Source: Mesorhizobium sp. (GTDB taxonomy: Bacteria > Pseudomonadota > Alphaproteobacteria > Rhizobiales > Rhizobiaceae). From it: a stretch of DNA of 64,000 bases. A program made the position numbers and the translations under genes. The stretch is taken from contig NZ_SUHQ01000018.1 of NCBI RefSeq assembly GCF_004962245.1, positions 1-64,000 of the forward strand. The letters are read 5' to 3'. The stretch's first letter is position 1. Every line of letters starts with the position of its first letter. Shown in pieces: positions 1 through 8,538 of the stretch. The notes under the pieces were generated by a model. That model saw only the letters and a list, made by a program, of their open reading frames with translations. It did not search any database and had not been told where the DNA came from.

Positions 1-4
1 CGAA

Positions 5-36
5 GGGGAGATGTCGCCGAAGGCGACAGAGGGGGT
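5..36. repeat. Family A palindromic repeat at the 5' end of the uvrB frame
   Basis: The stretch has the GGGGAGATGTC-x-ACAGAGGGGG layout with an internal GTCGCC/GGCGAC hairpin. It is related to the copies at 2819 and 3006. The putative first ATG of the uvrB frame lies within it. Confidence 0.7.
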
Positions 37-2995
37 CGTCTCAGAAGGCACCGCCAGAGCGCCGAGCCCGGCCGCGCCGACCCCACCCGGCGGCTCCGCC
101 GCCACCCTCCCCTCGAGGGGGAGGGAAGGCGCCAAGTCGAAAAAGATCCCCGAACGCTCTTCCTCCCCCGGCCGCACGGCACGCGGCACCTCGATGGGCG
201 GCGCGGCGTCGGCCAGGGAGCGCACCGCGGCCGGCCTCAACCCGGTCGCCGGCCTCGATATTTCGCTGGAAGAGGCCGAGACCATGGCCTCCGGCGGCGT
301 CACCGCCACCGTGGCGGCGCTGTCTGCGCTGATCGAGTCCGGCAATCCCTTGCATAAGGACGGCGTGCTGTGGACGCCGCACCGCCCGGCCCGGCCGGAA
401 AAGTCCGAAGGCGGCATCGCCATCAAGATGGTGTCGGATTTCGAGCCGGCCGGCGACCAGCCGACGGCGATCAAGGACCTTGTTGAGGGCGTCAGCGACA
501 ACGACCGCACCCAGGTGCTGCTTGGCGTCACCGGCTCGGGAAAGACCTTCACCATGGCCAAGGTGATCGAGGAGACGCAGCGCCCCGCTTTGATCCTCGC
601 TCCTAACAAGACGCTGGCCGCGCAGCTCTATTCCGAGTTCAAGAAATTCTTCCCGGAAAACGCCGTCGAGTATTTCGTCTCCTACTACGACTACTACCAG
701 CCGGAAGCCTATGTGCCCCGGACGGATACCTTCATCGAGAAGGAATCCTCGATCAACGAGCAGATCGACCGCATGCGCCACTCGGCGACGCGCTCGCTGC
801 TGGAACGCGACGACGTCATCATCGTCGCCTCGGTGTCCTGCATCTACGGTATCGGCTCGGTCGAGACCTACACGGCGATGACCTTCCAGATGCAGATCGG
901 CGACCAGCTCGACCAGCGCGCGCTGCTCGCCGACCTCGTCGCCCAGCAGTACAAGCGGCAGGACATCAACTTCGTACGCGGCTCGTTCCGCGTGCGCGGC
1001 GACACGATCGAGATTTTTCCGGCCCACCTTGAGGACCGCGCCTGGCGCATTTCGCTGTTCGGCGACGAGATCGAGGCGATCACCGAGTTCGACCCGCTGA
1101 CCGGGCAGAAGACCGGCGAGCTGAAAAGCGTCAAGATCTACGCCAATTCGCACTATGTGACGCCACGCCCGACCTTGAACCAGGCCATCAAGTCGATCAA
1201 GGAAGAGCTCAAGCATCGTCTGCAGGAGCTTGAGCGGGCCGGCCGGTTGCTGGAGGCGCAGCGGCTGGAGCAGCGCACCCGCTTCGATCTGGAGATGCTG
1301 GAAGCGACCGGCTCCTGCGCCGGCATCGAGAACTATTCGCGCTATCTCACCGGCCGCCAGCCGGGCGATCCGCCGCCGACGCTGTTCGAATACATCCCCG
1401 ACAACGCACTGGTCTTCATCGACGAAAGCCATGTCACCGTGCCACAGATCGGCGGCATGTATCGCGGTGACTTTCGCCGCAAGGCGACGCTGGCGGAATA
1501 CGGCTTCCGTCTGCCGTCCTGCATGGACAACCGGCCGCTGCGCTTCGAGGAATGGGACGCCATGCGTCCGCTTTCCGTCGCGGTTTCGGCGACGCCCGGC
1601 GGTTGGGAGATGGAGCAGTCGGGCGGCGTCTTCGCCGAGCAGGTCATCCGCCCGACCGGCCTGATCGATCCGCCGGTCGAGGTGCGTCCGGCCAAGACGC
1701 AGGTCGACGATGTCGTCGGCGAAATCCGCGAAACCACCAAGGCGGGCTACCGCACGCTGGTCACCGTGCTGACCAAGCGCATGGCCGAGGATTTGACCGA
1801 GTATCTGCACGAGCAGGGCATCCGCGTCCGCTATATGCACTCCGACATCGACACGCTGGAGCGCATCGAGATCCTGCGCGACCTGCGCCTCGGCGCCTTC
1901 GACGTGCTGGTCGGCATCAATCTGCTGCGCGAGGGCCTCGACATTCCCGAATGCGGCTTCGTTGCCATCCTCGATGCCGACAAGGAGGGCTTCCTGCGCT
2001 CCGAAACCTCGCTGATCCAGACCATCGGCCGCGCTGCCAGAAACGTCGACGGCAAGGTCATCCTCTACGCCGACCAGGTCACCGGCTCGATGGAACGGGC
2101 GATGGCCGAGACCAACCGCCGCCGCGAAAAGCAGATGGAGTGGAACGCGGCCAACGGCATCACCCCGGAATCGGTCAAGTCGCGCATCTCCGACATCCTG
2201 GACTCGGTCTACGAGAAGGACCACGTCCGCGCCGACATCTCGCAGTTCACCGATAGCGCCGGCGCGATGATGGGCAACAATCTGAAAGCTCATCTCGACG
2301 CGATGGACAAGCAGATGCGCGACGCCGCCGCCAATCTCGACTTCGAGAAGGCCGCCCGCATCCGCGACGAAATCAAGCGGCTTCGCGAGATGGAACTGTC
2401 CATCTCCGACGACCCGCTGGCCAAGTACGCCGACATGGAAAGCCCGGTTTCGGGCCGCGAAAAGGGCAAGCACAACAAGGGCCGCGCCATCCACCGCACG
2501 GTCGACGATGACGGCAAGAACCTGTTCCGCAAGCCCCATCTCGACGAGATGGGTGCTGACGGCGCCGTGCCGATCAAGAAGCCGCTATTCGCCAAACCTT
2601 CGCTCGACGCCATGGGTCCGGGCACCGATATGCCGACGCCCGCTGGTGCGGTGTCGCGCTCGCTGTTCAAGAAACAGTCGGCCGAGGAGGCGCACGGCTC
2701 CGACTTCGGCATTCCCGGCGAGCCGACCAAACCGCTGTTCAAGAAGAACTCGCTCGACGAGATGACGGTGCGCCGGACCGAAAAGCCTGTTGAGGGAAAA
2801 GTGCCGGTCAAGCCACAGCCAATCTCCCCCCAAGTGGGGGAGATGTCCGGCAGGACAGAGGGGGGCGCGAAGGGACGCGACGATTCCGCCAAACCCATCG
2901 TCCGCCAGCGTGCCGGCATCGGCTCTTACGAAGACCCCGCCAACACCCGCCGTGAGAAGCGCAGGCCAGGCAAGACCGGCCGTCCGGGGCGGTAG
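11..2995 (+). CDS. uvrB: Excinuclease ABC subunit UvrB with long N- and C-terminal extensions
   Basis: UvrB is the damage-verifying helicase-like subunit of UvrABC nucleotide excision repair. The canonical protein begins near residue 140 (MVSDFEPAGDQPTAI), with Walker A GVTGSGKT at 172-179, a DESH box at 471, and the C-terminal UVR motif around 757-790. The 994 residues far exceed the roughly 670 of the Escherichia coli protein. The tail carries four spaced copies of an LF-x-K-x-(S/H)-L-D-E-M-like motif, starting at residues 838, 859, 885 and 909. The first ~40 residues and residues ~937-953 are read through palindromic repeats. The ATG at 11 lies inside a repeat, so the real start may be 194 (MGGAAS), 428, or upstream of the window. 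Function is certain; the start is not. Confidence 0.95.
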   Translation: MSPKATEGVVSEGTARAPSPAAPTPPGGSAATLPSRGREGAKSKKIPERSSSPGRTARGTSMGGAASARERTAAGLNPVAGLDISLEEAETMASGGVTATVAALSALIESGNPLHKDGVLWTPHRPARPEKSEGGIAIKMVSDFEPAGDQPTAIKDLVEGVSDNDRTQVLLGVTGSGKTFTMAKVIEETQRPALILAPNKTLAAQLYSEFKKFFPENAVEYFVSYYDYYQPEAYVPRTDTFIEKESSINEQIDRMRHSATRSLLERDDVIIVASVSCIYGIGSVETYTAMTFQMQIGDQLDQRALLADLVAQQYKRQDINFVRGSFRVRGDTIEIFPAHLEDRAWRISLFGDEIEAITEFDPLTGQKTGELKSVKIYANSHYVTPRPTLNQAIKSIKEELKHRLQELERAGRLLEAQRLEQRTRFDLEMLEATGSCAGIENYSRYLTGRQPGDPPPTLFEYIPDNALVFIDESHVTVPQIGGMYRGDFRRKATLAEYGFRLPSCMDNRPLRFEEWDAMRPLSVAVSATPGGWEMEQSGGVFAEQVIRPTGLIDPPVEVRPAKTQVDDVVGEIRETTKAGYRTLVTVLTKRMAEDLTEYLHEQGIRVRYMHSDIDTLERIEILRDLRLGAFDVLVGINLLREGLDIPECGFVAILDADKEGFLRSETSLIQTIGRAARNVDGKVILYADQVTGSMERAMAETNRRREKQMEWNAANGITPESVKSRISDILDSVYEKDHVRADISQFTDSAGAMMGNNLKAHLDAMDKQMRDAAANLDFEKAARIRDEIKRLREMELSISDDPLAKYADMESPVSGREKGKHNKGRAIHRTVDDDGKNLFRKPHLDEMGADGAVPIKKPLFAKPSLDAMGPGTDMPTPAGAVSRSLFKKQSAEEAHGSDFGIPGEPTKPLFKKNSLDEMTVRRTEKPVEGKVPVKPQPISPQVGEMSGRTEGGAKGRDDSAKPIVRQRAGIGSYEDPANTRREKRRPGKTGRPGR
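83..134. repeat. GC-rich double palindrome inside the uvrB frame
   Basis: Two adjacent palindromes are visible: GGCGGCTCCGCCGCC, then a CCCTCCCCTCGAGGGGGAGGG-like arm pair (one base off perfect symmetry). The pattern looks like an intergenic rhizobial repeat. It encodes a Pro/Ser/Gly-rich stretch of the extended UvrB N-terminus and so supports a true start downstream of it. Confidence 0.55.
2819..2867 (+). repeat. Family A palindromic repeat translated within the UvrB C-terminus
   Basis: An ATCTCCCCC/GGGGGAGAT hairpin is followed by GTCCGGCAGGAC and a G-run. It is read in frame as roughly PISPQVGEMSGRTEGG. A near-identical copy in the opposite orientation lies at 3006-3053, so the two flank the uvrB stop codon as a long inverted pair. 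Confidence 0.85.
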
Positions 2996-3005
2996 CGATC
3001 CTTCG

Positions 3006-3053
3006 CGCCCCCTCTGTCCTGCCGGACATCTCCCCCACAAGGGGGGAGATTGG
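3006..3053 (-). repeat. Family A palindromic repeat, inverted copy after uvrB
   Basis: The reverse complement matches 2819-2867 with only a couple of changes (the loop bases differ). It sits just after the uvrB stop at 2995 and could also act as a transcript-end hairpin. Confidence 0.85.
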
Positions 3054-3358
3054 CAGCTCCGCGCTCCGCTCACTCCCGCACCACCCCCTTGCCATCGGCC
3101 CCACCCTTGGTGTAGCCAGTTTCCACACTCAACGTCTCGAAGAGGGCTGCGTGTCTTTCGACCACCACCGTCAGCGCGGCCCTGTCCCTGCCCTGCGAGC
3201 TAGCTTGCAGGGCTGACCAGAGACGGTCCGGGTTTTCCCGCTTCGATTTTCTTGGTCTGCCCTTCGTGGTGCTGCAACGCCGAGCCTGATGGCCAGCCTG
3301 CGCACCGTCAAAGTGCGTCGCACCGGAGTTTTCCTCCGGGCAGACCAGAGAAACTCAA
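3054..3358. other. Gene-free leader of the ABC-F gene with several inverted repeats
   Basis: I see no convincing gene. There is a 22-bp imperfect palindrome at 3191-3212 (CCCTGC...GCAGGG). A pair of 10-bp arms, TGGTCTGCCC (3253-3262) and GGGCAGACCA (3338-3347), brackets a small CCGGAG/CTCCGG hairpin at 3323-3339. These could fold in the mRNA leader of the ABC-F gene that starts at 3359. Confidence 0.45.
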
Positions 3359-4888
3359 ATGGCACTGATCAGCCTCAAATCCCTCGGCGTCACCATGAGT
3401 GCGCCGCTCTTTTCCAACCTCGATCTCACCATCGGTGCCGGCGACCGGCTCGGCATCGTCGCCGCCAACGGCCGCGGCAAGTCCACCTTGCTGAAGTGCC
3501 TCACCGGCGAGATGGAACCGACATCCGGCGACATCACAAGATCGCGCGGCCTGCGCGTCGGCCATGTCGAGCAGGCTGTTTCCGCGGCATTGGCCGAGCA
3601 CAGCTTTCAGCGCGTGGTGGCCGACGCCTTGCCGGCCGAGCAAGCCGAAAACGAGCAATGGCGCGTCGACGTGGTGCTCGACTCTCTCGATGTGCCACAG
3701 CCGATGCGCGAGCGGTCGATGCGGGCACTGAGCGGCGGCTGGCAAAGGCTGGCGCTGATCGCCCGCGTCTGGATCACCGATCCGGACGTGTTGCTGCTCG
3801 ATGAGCCGACCAACCATCTCGACCTCGCCAAAATCAGCCAGCTCGAAACCTGGCTGAACGCGCTGCCGCGCGAGGTGCCGGTGGTGATTGCCAGCCACGA
3901 CCGTGCGTTCCTCGATGCGACGACCAACCGGACGCTGTTCCTGCGCCCCGAACAATCGCCGGTGTTTTCGCTGCCCTATTCGCGGGCGCGCGATGCGTTG
4001 AGCGAAGTCGACGCATCGACCGAGTGCAAATTCCAACGGGACATGAAGGTGGCGCAGCAATTGCGCCGACAGGCGGCCAAGCTCAACAACATCGGCATCA
4101 ATTCGGGCAGCGACCTGCTGACGGTCAAGACCAAGCAACTCAACCAGCGCGCCCAGCGCCTCGAGGCGGTCGCAGCGCCGGCGCACCGCGAAAAATCGGC
4201 GGGCGCGATCAAGCTCGCCAATCGCGGCACCCATGCCAAGGTGCTGATCACACTCGACGACGTGGCGGTCGAAACGCCTGACGGAACGCTGCTGTCCAGG
4301 ACCGGCAAGCGCCACATCTGCCAAGGCGACCGCATCGTCCTGCTTGGCCGCAACGGCGTCGGCAAGTCGCGGCTCATCAACTTGATCAGGAATGCCATCG
4401 TCGAACCGGATATGGCGGCGCAAGGCGTGAAGGTGACGCCGTCGACGGTGCTCGGCTACAGCGATCAGGCGCTGTCGGGCATCAGCGGCGACGACACGCC
4501 GCTGGCGATGCTCTCGCGCAGATTCGATGTCGGCGAGCAGCGCGCCCGTTCCCTGCTGGCCGGTGCCGGCGTCAGCATCGACATGCAGGAGCGCAGGATC
4601 GGCGTGCTGTCGGGCGGGCAGAAGGCGCGGCTGATGATGCTGGCGCTCAGGCTCGCCAATCCCAATTTCTACCTGCTCGACGAGCCGACCAACCATCTCG
4701 ACATTGACGGCCAGGAAGCACTGGAAACGGAACTGCTCGCCCATGAGGCAAGCTGCGTGCTCGCCTCGCACGACCGCTCCTTCATCAGGGCGATCGGCAA
4801 CCGCTTCTGGCTGATCGAAAAGCGGCGGCTGACCGAGATCGACAGCCCGGAGGATTTCTTCCGCTCGGTGGCCGAAACAGAAGGTTGA
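3359..4888 (+). CDS. ABC-F family ATPase (two nucleotide-binding domains)
   Basis: This is a soluble protein with two ABC ATPase domains and no membrane segments, the ABC-F layout. Members act on the ribosome as translation or antibiotic-protection factors. Domain 1 has Walker A ANGRGKST at 36-43, an LSGGWQR signature and an LLLDEPTNHLD Walker B. Domain 2 has GRNGVGKS, LSGGQKAR and LLDEPTNHLD. The 509-residue length is at the short end for the family. The predicted start has no strong ribosome-binding site, only a weak AGAGAA. The leader has nested inverted repeats, which for ABC-F genes can indicate attenuation. Which member it is (EttA, Uup or a resistance type) cannot be told here. Confidence 0.9.
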   Translation: MALISLKSLGVTMSAPLFSNLDLTIGAGDRLGIVAANGRGKSTLLKCLTGEMEPTSGDITRSRGLRVGHVEQAVSAALAEHSFQRVVADALPAEQAENEQWRVDVVLDSLDVPQPMRERSMRALSGGWQRLALIARVWITDPDVLLLDEPTNHLDLAKISQLETWLNALPREVPVVIASHDRAFLDATTNRTLFLRPEQSPVFSLPYSRARDALSEVDASTECKFQRDMKVAQQLRRQAAKLNNIGINSGSDLLTVKTKQLNQRAQRLEAVAAPAHREKSAGAIKLANRGTHAKVLITLDDVAVETPDGTLLSRTGKRHICQGDRIVLLGRNGVGKSRLINLIRNAIVEPDMAAQGVKVTPSTVLGYSDQALSGISGDDTPLAMLSRRFDVGEQRARSLLAGAGVSIDMQERRIGVLSGGQKARLMMLALRLANPNFYLLDEPTNHLDIDGQEALETELLAHEASCVLASHDRSFIRAIGNRFWLIEKRRLTEIDSPEDFFRSVAETEG

Positions 4889-5049
4889 AGGGGACGCGGC
4901 TGCGGTGACGAAAAGCTGGGCGGCGGCAATGTCGGCCCGGCGTTTCCCTGGCGGCAAAAAAATTCGCGCGGTCTGTCGGATCATGACTGCACGCCACGTC
5001 CTTGGGACGCCGACACGATGATGCCGGCTTCAACCAGGGAGAGTGCATC

Positions 5050-5238
5050 ATGTCCATTCTGTCATCCATAGGCCGCATCGCGACCCGTTACTCGGCGAGC
5101 CGCGCCCGTTACCGCAGCGAGCGCGCGCTGCTTTCACTGCCGATCGAATTGCGCAAGGACATCGGCTGGCCCGAAATCCTCGACGCGCAAAACGAACGTC
5201 GCCTTGCCATGGCAACCTCGTTGACCAAGGTAATATGA
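5050..5238 (+). CDS. DUF1127 domain small protein
   Basis: This 62-residue basic protein has the arginine-rich DUF1127 region (ALLSLPIELRKDIGWPE, about residues 27-43), a family common in Rhizobiales. Some members are small regulators of phosphate or stress physiology or bind RNA. The ATG at 5050 follows a CAGGGAGAG ribosome-binding site. It stands alone between the ABC-F gene and a VOC gene. No specific function can be read from the sequence. Confidence 0.8.
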   Translation: MSILSSIGRIATRYSASRARYRSERALLSLPIELRKDIGWPEILDAQNERRLAMATSLTKVI

Positions 5239-5330
5239 AGGCGACCTCTGGCCCGTGGCCGGAGCATTTGATCTTGGCGTTCGAAAAAAAATTCGGCGGC
5301 CATGTAGGACTGCCGCCGCCTCGTTCGTCC

Positions 5331-5353
5331 TTTGGTTGGCAACGCCAACCAAA
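5331..5353. promoter_or_regulatory. Perfect 10-bp hairpin just upstream of the VOC gene
   Basis: TTTGGTTGGC, a 3-nt AAC loop and GCCAACCAAA form a perfect stem. It ends about 18 bp before the ATG at 5372 and next to its AGGAG ribosome-binding site. It could be an operator, a leader hairpin, or the transcript end of the upstream DUF1127 gene. It lacks a T-run on the plus strand. Confidence 0.5.
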
Positions 5354-5371
5354 CGCAAAGAGGAGCAAGAC

Positions 5372-5800
5372 ATGAACGATCAGCCCCAAACCCAGCCCGC
5401 AGCGAAAGTCCTCGGCGGATTGACGCCCTATCTTCAGTTGGATGGCGCCTTCAAGGCCGCTGAATTCTATCAAAAGGCCTTCGGCGCCGAGCAGGTCTTC
5501 TTCTACCCGCCGGATGAGCAGGGCCGCACCATGCACATCCACCTGCATATCAACGGTTCGACGCTGATGATCTCCGACTTCTACCCCGAGCACGGCATGT
5601 CTCCGGTGAAGCCGCAGGGCTATACCATGCAGCTCCATCTCGGCAGCGACGACATCGATGCCTGGTGGCAGCGCGCTGTCGACGCCGGCTGCGAGGTCGT
5701 CATGCCGCTGCAGGTGATGTTCTGGGGCGACCAGTGGGGCAACATGCGCGACCCGTTCGGTGTCGAGTGGGCGATGAACGCGCCGGTGAAGAAAGCCTGA
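5372..5800 (+). CDS. VOC family (glyoxalase/PhnB-like) protein
   Basis: This 142-residue vicinal-oxygen-chelate protein has the PhnB-like start LTPYLQLDGAFKAAEFYQKAF and the closing WGNMRDPFGVEWAMN. Such proteins form paired beta-alpha-beta-beta-beta units and include metal-dependent enzymes and binding proteins, and many are uncharacterised. The ATG at 5372 follows AGAGGAGCAAGAC, a good ribosome-binding site. It is followed 82 bp later by a DUF1428 gene on the same strand, a pairing of small cytoplasmic proteins that suggests co-transcription. The substrate is unknown. Confidence 0.85.
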   Translation: MNDQPQTQPAAKVLGGLTPYLQLDGAFKAAEFYQKAFGAEQVFFYPPDEQGRTMHIHLHINGSTLMISDFYPEHGMSPVKPQGYTMQLHLGSDDIDAWWQRAVDAGCEVVMPLQVMFWGDQWGNMRDPFGVEWAMNAPVKKA

Positions 5801-5882
5801 CTTTTCGCGAATGGCGAGGCGCCCTCATCGGCCGATGCCGGTGGGGCATCCCTTCGAATGATCCCCAAGGAGGAGACCCAAA

Positions 5883-6236
5883 ATGTCCTATGTCGACGGT
5901 TTCGTACTCGCCGTGCCCAAGGCAAATCTCGATGCTTACAAGAAAATGGCGCAGACGGGCGGCGCTGTCTGGAAGGAACATGGCGCCCTCGCCTATGTCG
6001 AATGCATCGGCGACGACGTGCCCTATGGCGAGGTCACCTCGTTCCCGCGCGCCGTGCAGGCCAAGGACGACGAGGTCGTCATCTTCTCCTGGGTCGTCTA
6101 CGAATCGCGGCAGAGCCGCGACGCGGTGATGGCCAAAGTGATGGCCGACCCGCGCATGCACCCGGACTGGGCAACGATGCCGTTCGACGCCAAGCGCATG
6201 ATCTACGGCGGCTTCCAGCCGTTCATGGAGATTTAG
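5883..6236 (+). CDS. DUF1428 family protein
   Basis: This 117-residue protein starts MSYVDGFVLAVPK and contains WKEHGALAYVECIGDDVPYG, diagnostic of the DUF1428 family of ferredoxin-like-fold cytoplasmic proteins. No function is established for the family. The start is supported by AAGGAGGAG seven bases upstream. The gene ends immediately before a family B repeat, which begins within 4 bp of the TAG stop. Confidence 0.88.
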   Translation: MSYVDGFVLAVPKANLDAYKKMAQTGGAVWKEHGALAYVECIGDDVPYGEVTSFPRAVQAKDDEVVIFSWVVYESRQSRDAVMAKVMADPRMHPDWATMPFDAKRMIYGGFQPFMEI

Positions 6237-6239
6237 CTA

Positions 6240-6348
6240 ATGCCTGTCGCCCAAAAGCATGTCCTCGGTCTTGACCCGAGGGTGCGCAGCGGTTTTGGGA
6301 TAACGACATACATAAAAACGAGACCTTGAAGCGCTGGCGCGCTTCAAG
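6240..6348 (+). repeat. Family B repeat (copy 1) with terminal hairpin
   Basis: The body reads ATGCCTGTCGCCCAAAAG ... GCGCAGCGGTTTTGGGATAACGACAT and is shared with copies at 12313 and 14108. It ends in the hairpin CTTGAAGCGC (6325-6334), a 4-nt loop and GCGCTTCAAG (6339-6348). The stop codon of the converging sulfotransferase gene (6344-6346) lies in this hairpin, which may serve as a shared terminator. Confidence 0.85.
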
Positions 6349-7996
6349 GCGTCCCGGCATCTCGATCAAGTTTGTCGAGCAGCGGCTTCAACCGGTCGCC
6401 ATAGCGTTTCCACAGATCGACCGAGCCCTGATACATCGGCTGGCGCACCTGCGCCGCCGAGGCCGTGCGCACCGGCCGGTCGGTCTCATGGAACGACAGC
6501 ACCGCATCGTCCCATGGCAGGCCGAGATGGGCGATCAGCGCCCGCGTTTGCCCTTCCTGATCGGCGACGAAATCCTCGTAGCGCACATCGTGCACGACAC
6601 CAGGCAAAACGGTACGCCAATGCGCCATGATATCGGCATAGAGATTGTGGAAATCGGCGAGCTCACCGAGATCGTAGCCATAGCGGTGGCTGTCGCCGCG
6701 GAAATGCACCTTGTAGATCGACAGGCACGTCGCCGCCGCATCGCGCGCGCAATGGATGATCCTGGCCTTGGGCAGCATCAGGTGGATGAAGCCGACCAAA
6801 AGGAAATTGCCGGGCATCTTGTCGGTGACATGCCGGAAGCCCGGATAGCGGGCGTGCAGCAGGTCCAGATAGGCCTGGCCGGCCTCGGCATAGGCCTTGT
6901 CGGGCATGTCGGCGATCCCCCAGGGAAAGCCGCCCTTCATGCCCGGCGGAAACTGCTTGCCGACCACCGTCTTCAAGATATTGAGCTCGCCCGCGCCATA
7001 GACCTGCGGATGGCTGGCGATGATCTGTTCGATCAGCGTTGTGCCCGAACGCGGCATGCCGACGACGAAGATCGGCGCGTCATCGGCGATTGAACTTGGC
7101 TTGTGTCTTTCAAAAAAGCCGGCATCGAACACCGCCTTCATCGCCTCGAATTCGGCGCGCGTCCTGTCCGCGTCATAGTCGATGCCCGTGCGGCGGATCG
7201 CATTGCCTTCGGCGAAGTAATCGAAGGCACGGCCATAATCCTTCAAATCGTCATTGGCCTTGCCGAGGCCGAAGGAAAGCTGCATCCGCGCCAGGCTGCC
7301 TTCGGGTGCCTTGGCGTGCTGCGCCTCCATCCCGGCAAGCTCGGCATCGCGATCCTGCTGGCGCTTGACCTGAGTGAGCATCAGCCAGGCCCTGGCCATG
7401 CCGGGATCGACCGCCAGCGCCTGGCGGAAATGCTCCGCAGCCTCACCGAGCCTGCCCTTTTCCATCAGCCCGACGCCCAGGCCGTGCAGCAAATCGGCGT
7501 CCTTCGGCCGGATCGCCAATGCCTCGCGGAAGACGGCGAGCGCCTCGTCCAGCCGCCCCGCCTCCTGCAGCGTTTCGGCAAGCCCGATGCGGGCGCGGAC
7601 ATGGAACGGGTTGCGACCGATGGTGCCGCGATAGATCTCCTCCGCGCCCTCGAACTGTCCCAGTTGCTTCAGCGAGGAGCCGAGATTGTCGCGCGCCGCG
7701 AGCTGGTCCGGCCGGATTGCCACCGCGCCACGGAAGAAATCGACGGCTACGCTGACACGGCCGAGGTCGCGCATCACCGTGCCGAGGTTGTTGAGGAAAT
7801 CCGGATTCTTGGGTTGCAGGCGCACCGACTGTTCGAGGAGATCGAGCCCTTCGGCACTGCGTCCGGTCTGGTGCAGCAGAAGCCCGAGGAAATGAGCCGC
7901 CGCCGCGTGATTGGCCTTTTGCGCCAGCACCTGCCGGTAGAGCATCTCGGCCTCTTGCCGGCGCCCGGCCTGATGCAGCTGCAGCGCCTGCTGCAC
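6344..7996 (-). CDS. TPR-repeat sulfotransferase
   Basis: The N-terminal ~270 residues are tandem tetratricopeptide repeats (for example LGLLLHQTGRSAEGLDLLEQ and LGTVMRDLGRVSVAVDFFRG), a protein-interaction superhelix. The C-terminal half is a PAPS-dependent sulfotransferase domain. Its 5'-phosphosulfate loop VGMPRSGTTLIEQ is near residue 310, followed by a conserved YGAGEL. It would transfer sulfate to a carbohydrate, lipid or protein; the acceptor is not predictable. No ATG precedes the TPR region in frame, so a GTG at 7996 is the first candidate. The weak start leaves the N-terminus uncertain. The gene stands alone. Confidence 0.85.
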   Translation of the reverse strand: MQQALQLHQAGRRQEAEMLYRQVLAQKANHAAAAHFLGLLLHQTGRSAEGLDLLEQSVRLQPKNPDFLNNLGTVMRDLGRVSVAVDFFRGAVAIRPDQLAARDNLGSSLKQLGQFEGAEEIYRGTIGRNPFHVRARIGLAETLQEAGRLDEALAVFREALAIRPKDADLLHGLGVGLMEKGRLGEAAEHFRQALAVDPGMARAWLMLTQVKRQQDRDAELAGMEAQHAKAPEGSLARMQLSFGLGKANDDLKDYGRAFDYFAEGNAIRRTGIDYDADRTRAEFEAMKAVFDAGFFERHKPSSIADDAPIFVVGMPRSGTTLIEQIIASHPQVYGAGELNILKTVVGKQFPPGMKGGFPWGIADMPDKAYAEAGQAYLDLLHARYPGFRHVTDKMPGNFLLVGFIHLMLPKARIIHCARDAAATCLSIYKVHFRGDSHRYGYDLGELADFHNLYADIMAHWRTVLPGVVHDVRYEDFVADQEGQTRALIAHLGLPWDDAVLSFHETDRPVRTASAAQVRQPMYQGSVDLWKRYGDRLKPLLDKLDRDAGTP

Positions 7997-8157
7997 GCGC
8001 TGGTCGAGCCCTAGCGGCGGCTGTCCGCCTGAGCCGAATTTGGCGCCCGCGCCTGCCGGTCTTTTCTGATCTCTGTTGATGGGAAACCTGCCGTGTTTTG
8101 TCCGCCTGCCGCGATCTAGGCCATCGGCGCGTCAGGTTCAAGGGTTCGCAGGCCAGC

Positions 8158-8418
8158 TTACCGGAAATCGGCCTGGGTCAGCACATACATGTTCTTGCGA
8201 CCGTGCGAATAGGCTTCGCGCGCAACATCCTGGATCGACGAACGCTCCGCATCGAACGCGCTGAGATACTCGGCTTCGCTCGTGGCCGGACCTGCCGCCG
8301 AAAGCGCTGCGATCTCCACGAAGAAGGGCACTTCGAACATGCCGTCATGACCGACGAAACGAATGCGCCTGGCCGCGGCGTCATAGGAGCGGCTGCCGTT
8401 GGGAAAGTTGAGCGTCAT
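8158..8418 (-). CDS. DUF1488-like small protein
   Basis: This 86-residue protein starts MTLNFPNGSRSYD and continues with RRIRFVGHDGMFEVPFFVE. The pattern fits the DUF1488 family, in which a short predicted-cytoplasmic protein has a beta-rich N-terminus and a helical C-terminus. The start at 8418 has a GAGGAG ribosome-binding site; a longer frame upstream lacks one. Function is unknown. Confidence 0.72.
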   Translation of the reverse strand: MTLNFPNGSRSYDAAARRIRFVGHDGMFEVPFFVEIAALSAAGPATSEAEYLSAFDAERSSIQDVAREAYSHGRKNMYVLTQADFR

Positions 8419-8462
8419 GATCGAGCTCCTCAGCGCGTGACCCTGAACCGGAAGTTCGGAAA

Positions 8463-8524
8463 GGATCATACGCAAAATCAAAGTGCTACAGCGTGCTCTG
8501 CGCGTCCAAAAAGACGCGGCGCTG
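8463..8524 (+). repeat. Family C repeat, partial copy
   Basis: The stretch ATACGCAAAATCAAAGTGCTAC...GCGTCCAAAAAGACGC matches the second half of the repeats at 19458-19563 (other strand) and 23205-23302. It lies just upstream of the DUF1488-like gene, so it could contribute to that gene's promoter region. Confidence 0.7.
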
Positions 8525-8538
8525 CAACCCCGGCCATG

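Noticed and set aside
41..2539. 832-codon open frame antisense to uvrB
   Set aside because: It mirrors the uvrB codon pattern in a GC-rich genome and encodes low-complexity Arg/Ala/Gly/Leu sequence. No domain or ribosome-binding site supports it.
3308..4984. 558-codon open frame antisense to the ABC-F gene
   Set aside because: The plus-strand ABC-F protein is complete with Walker motifs. The antisense product has no recognisable fold.
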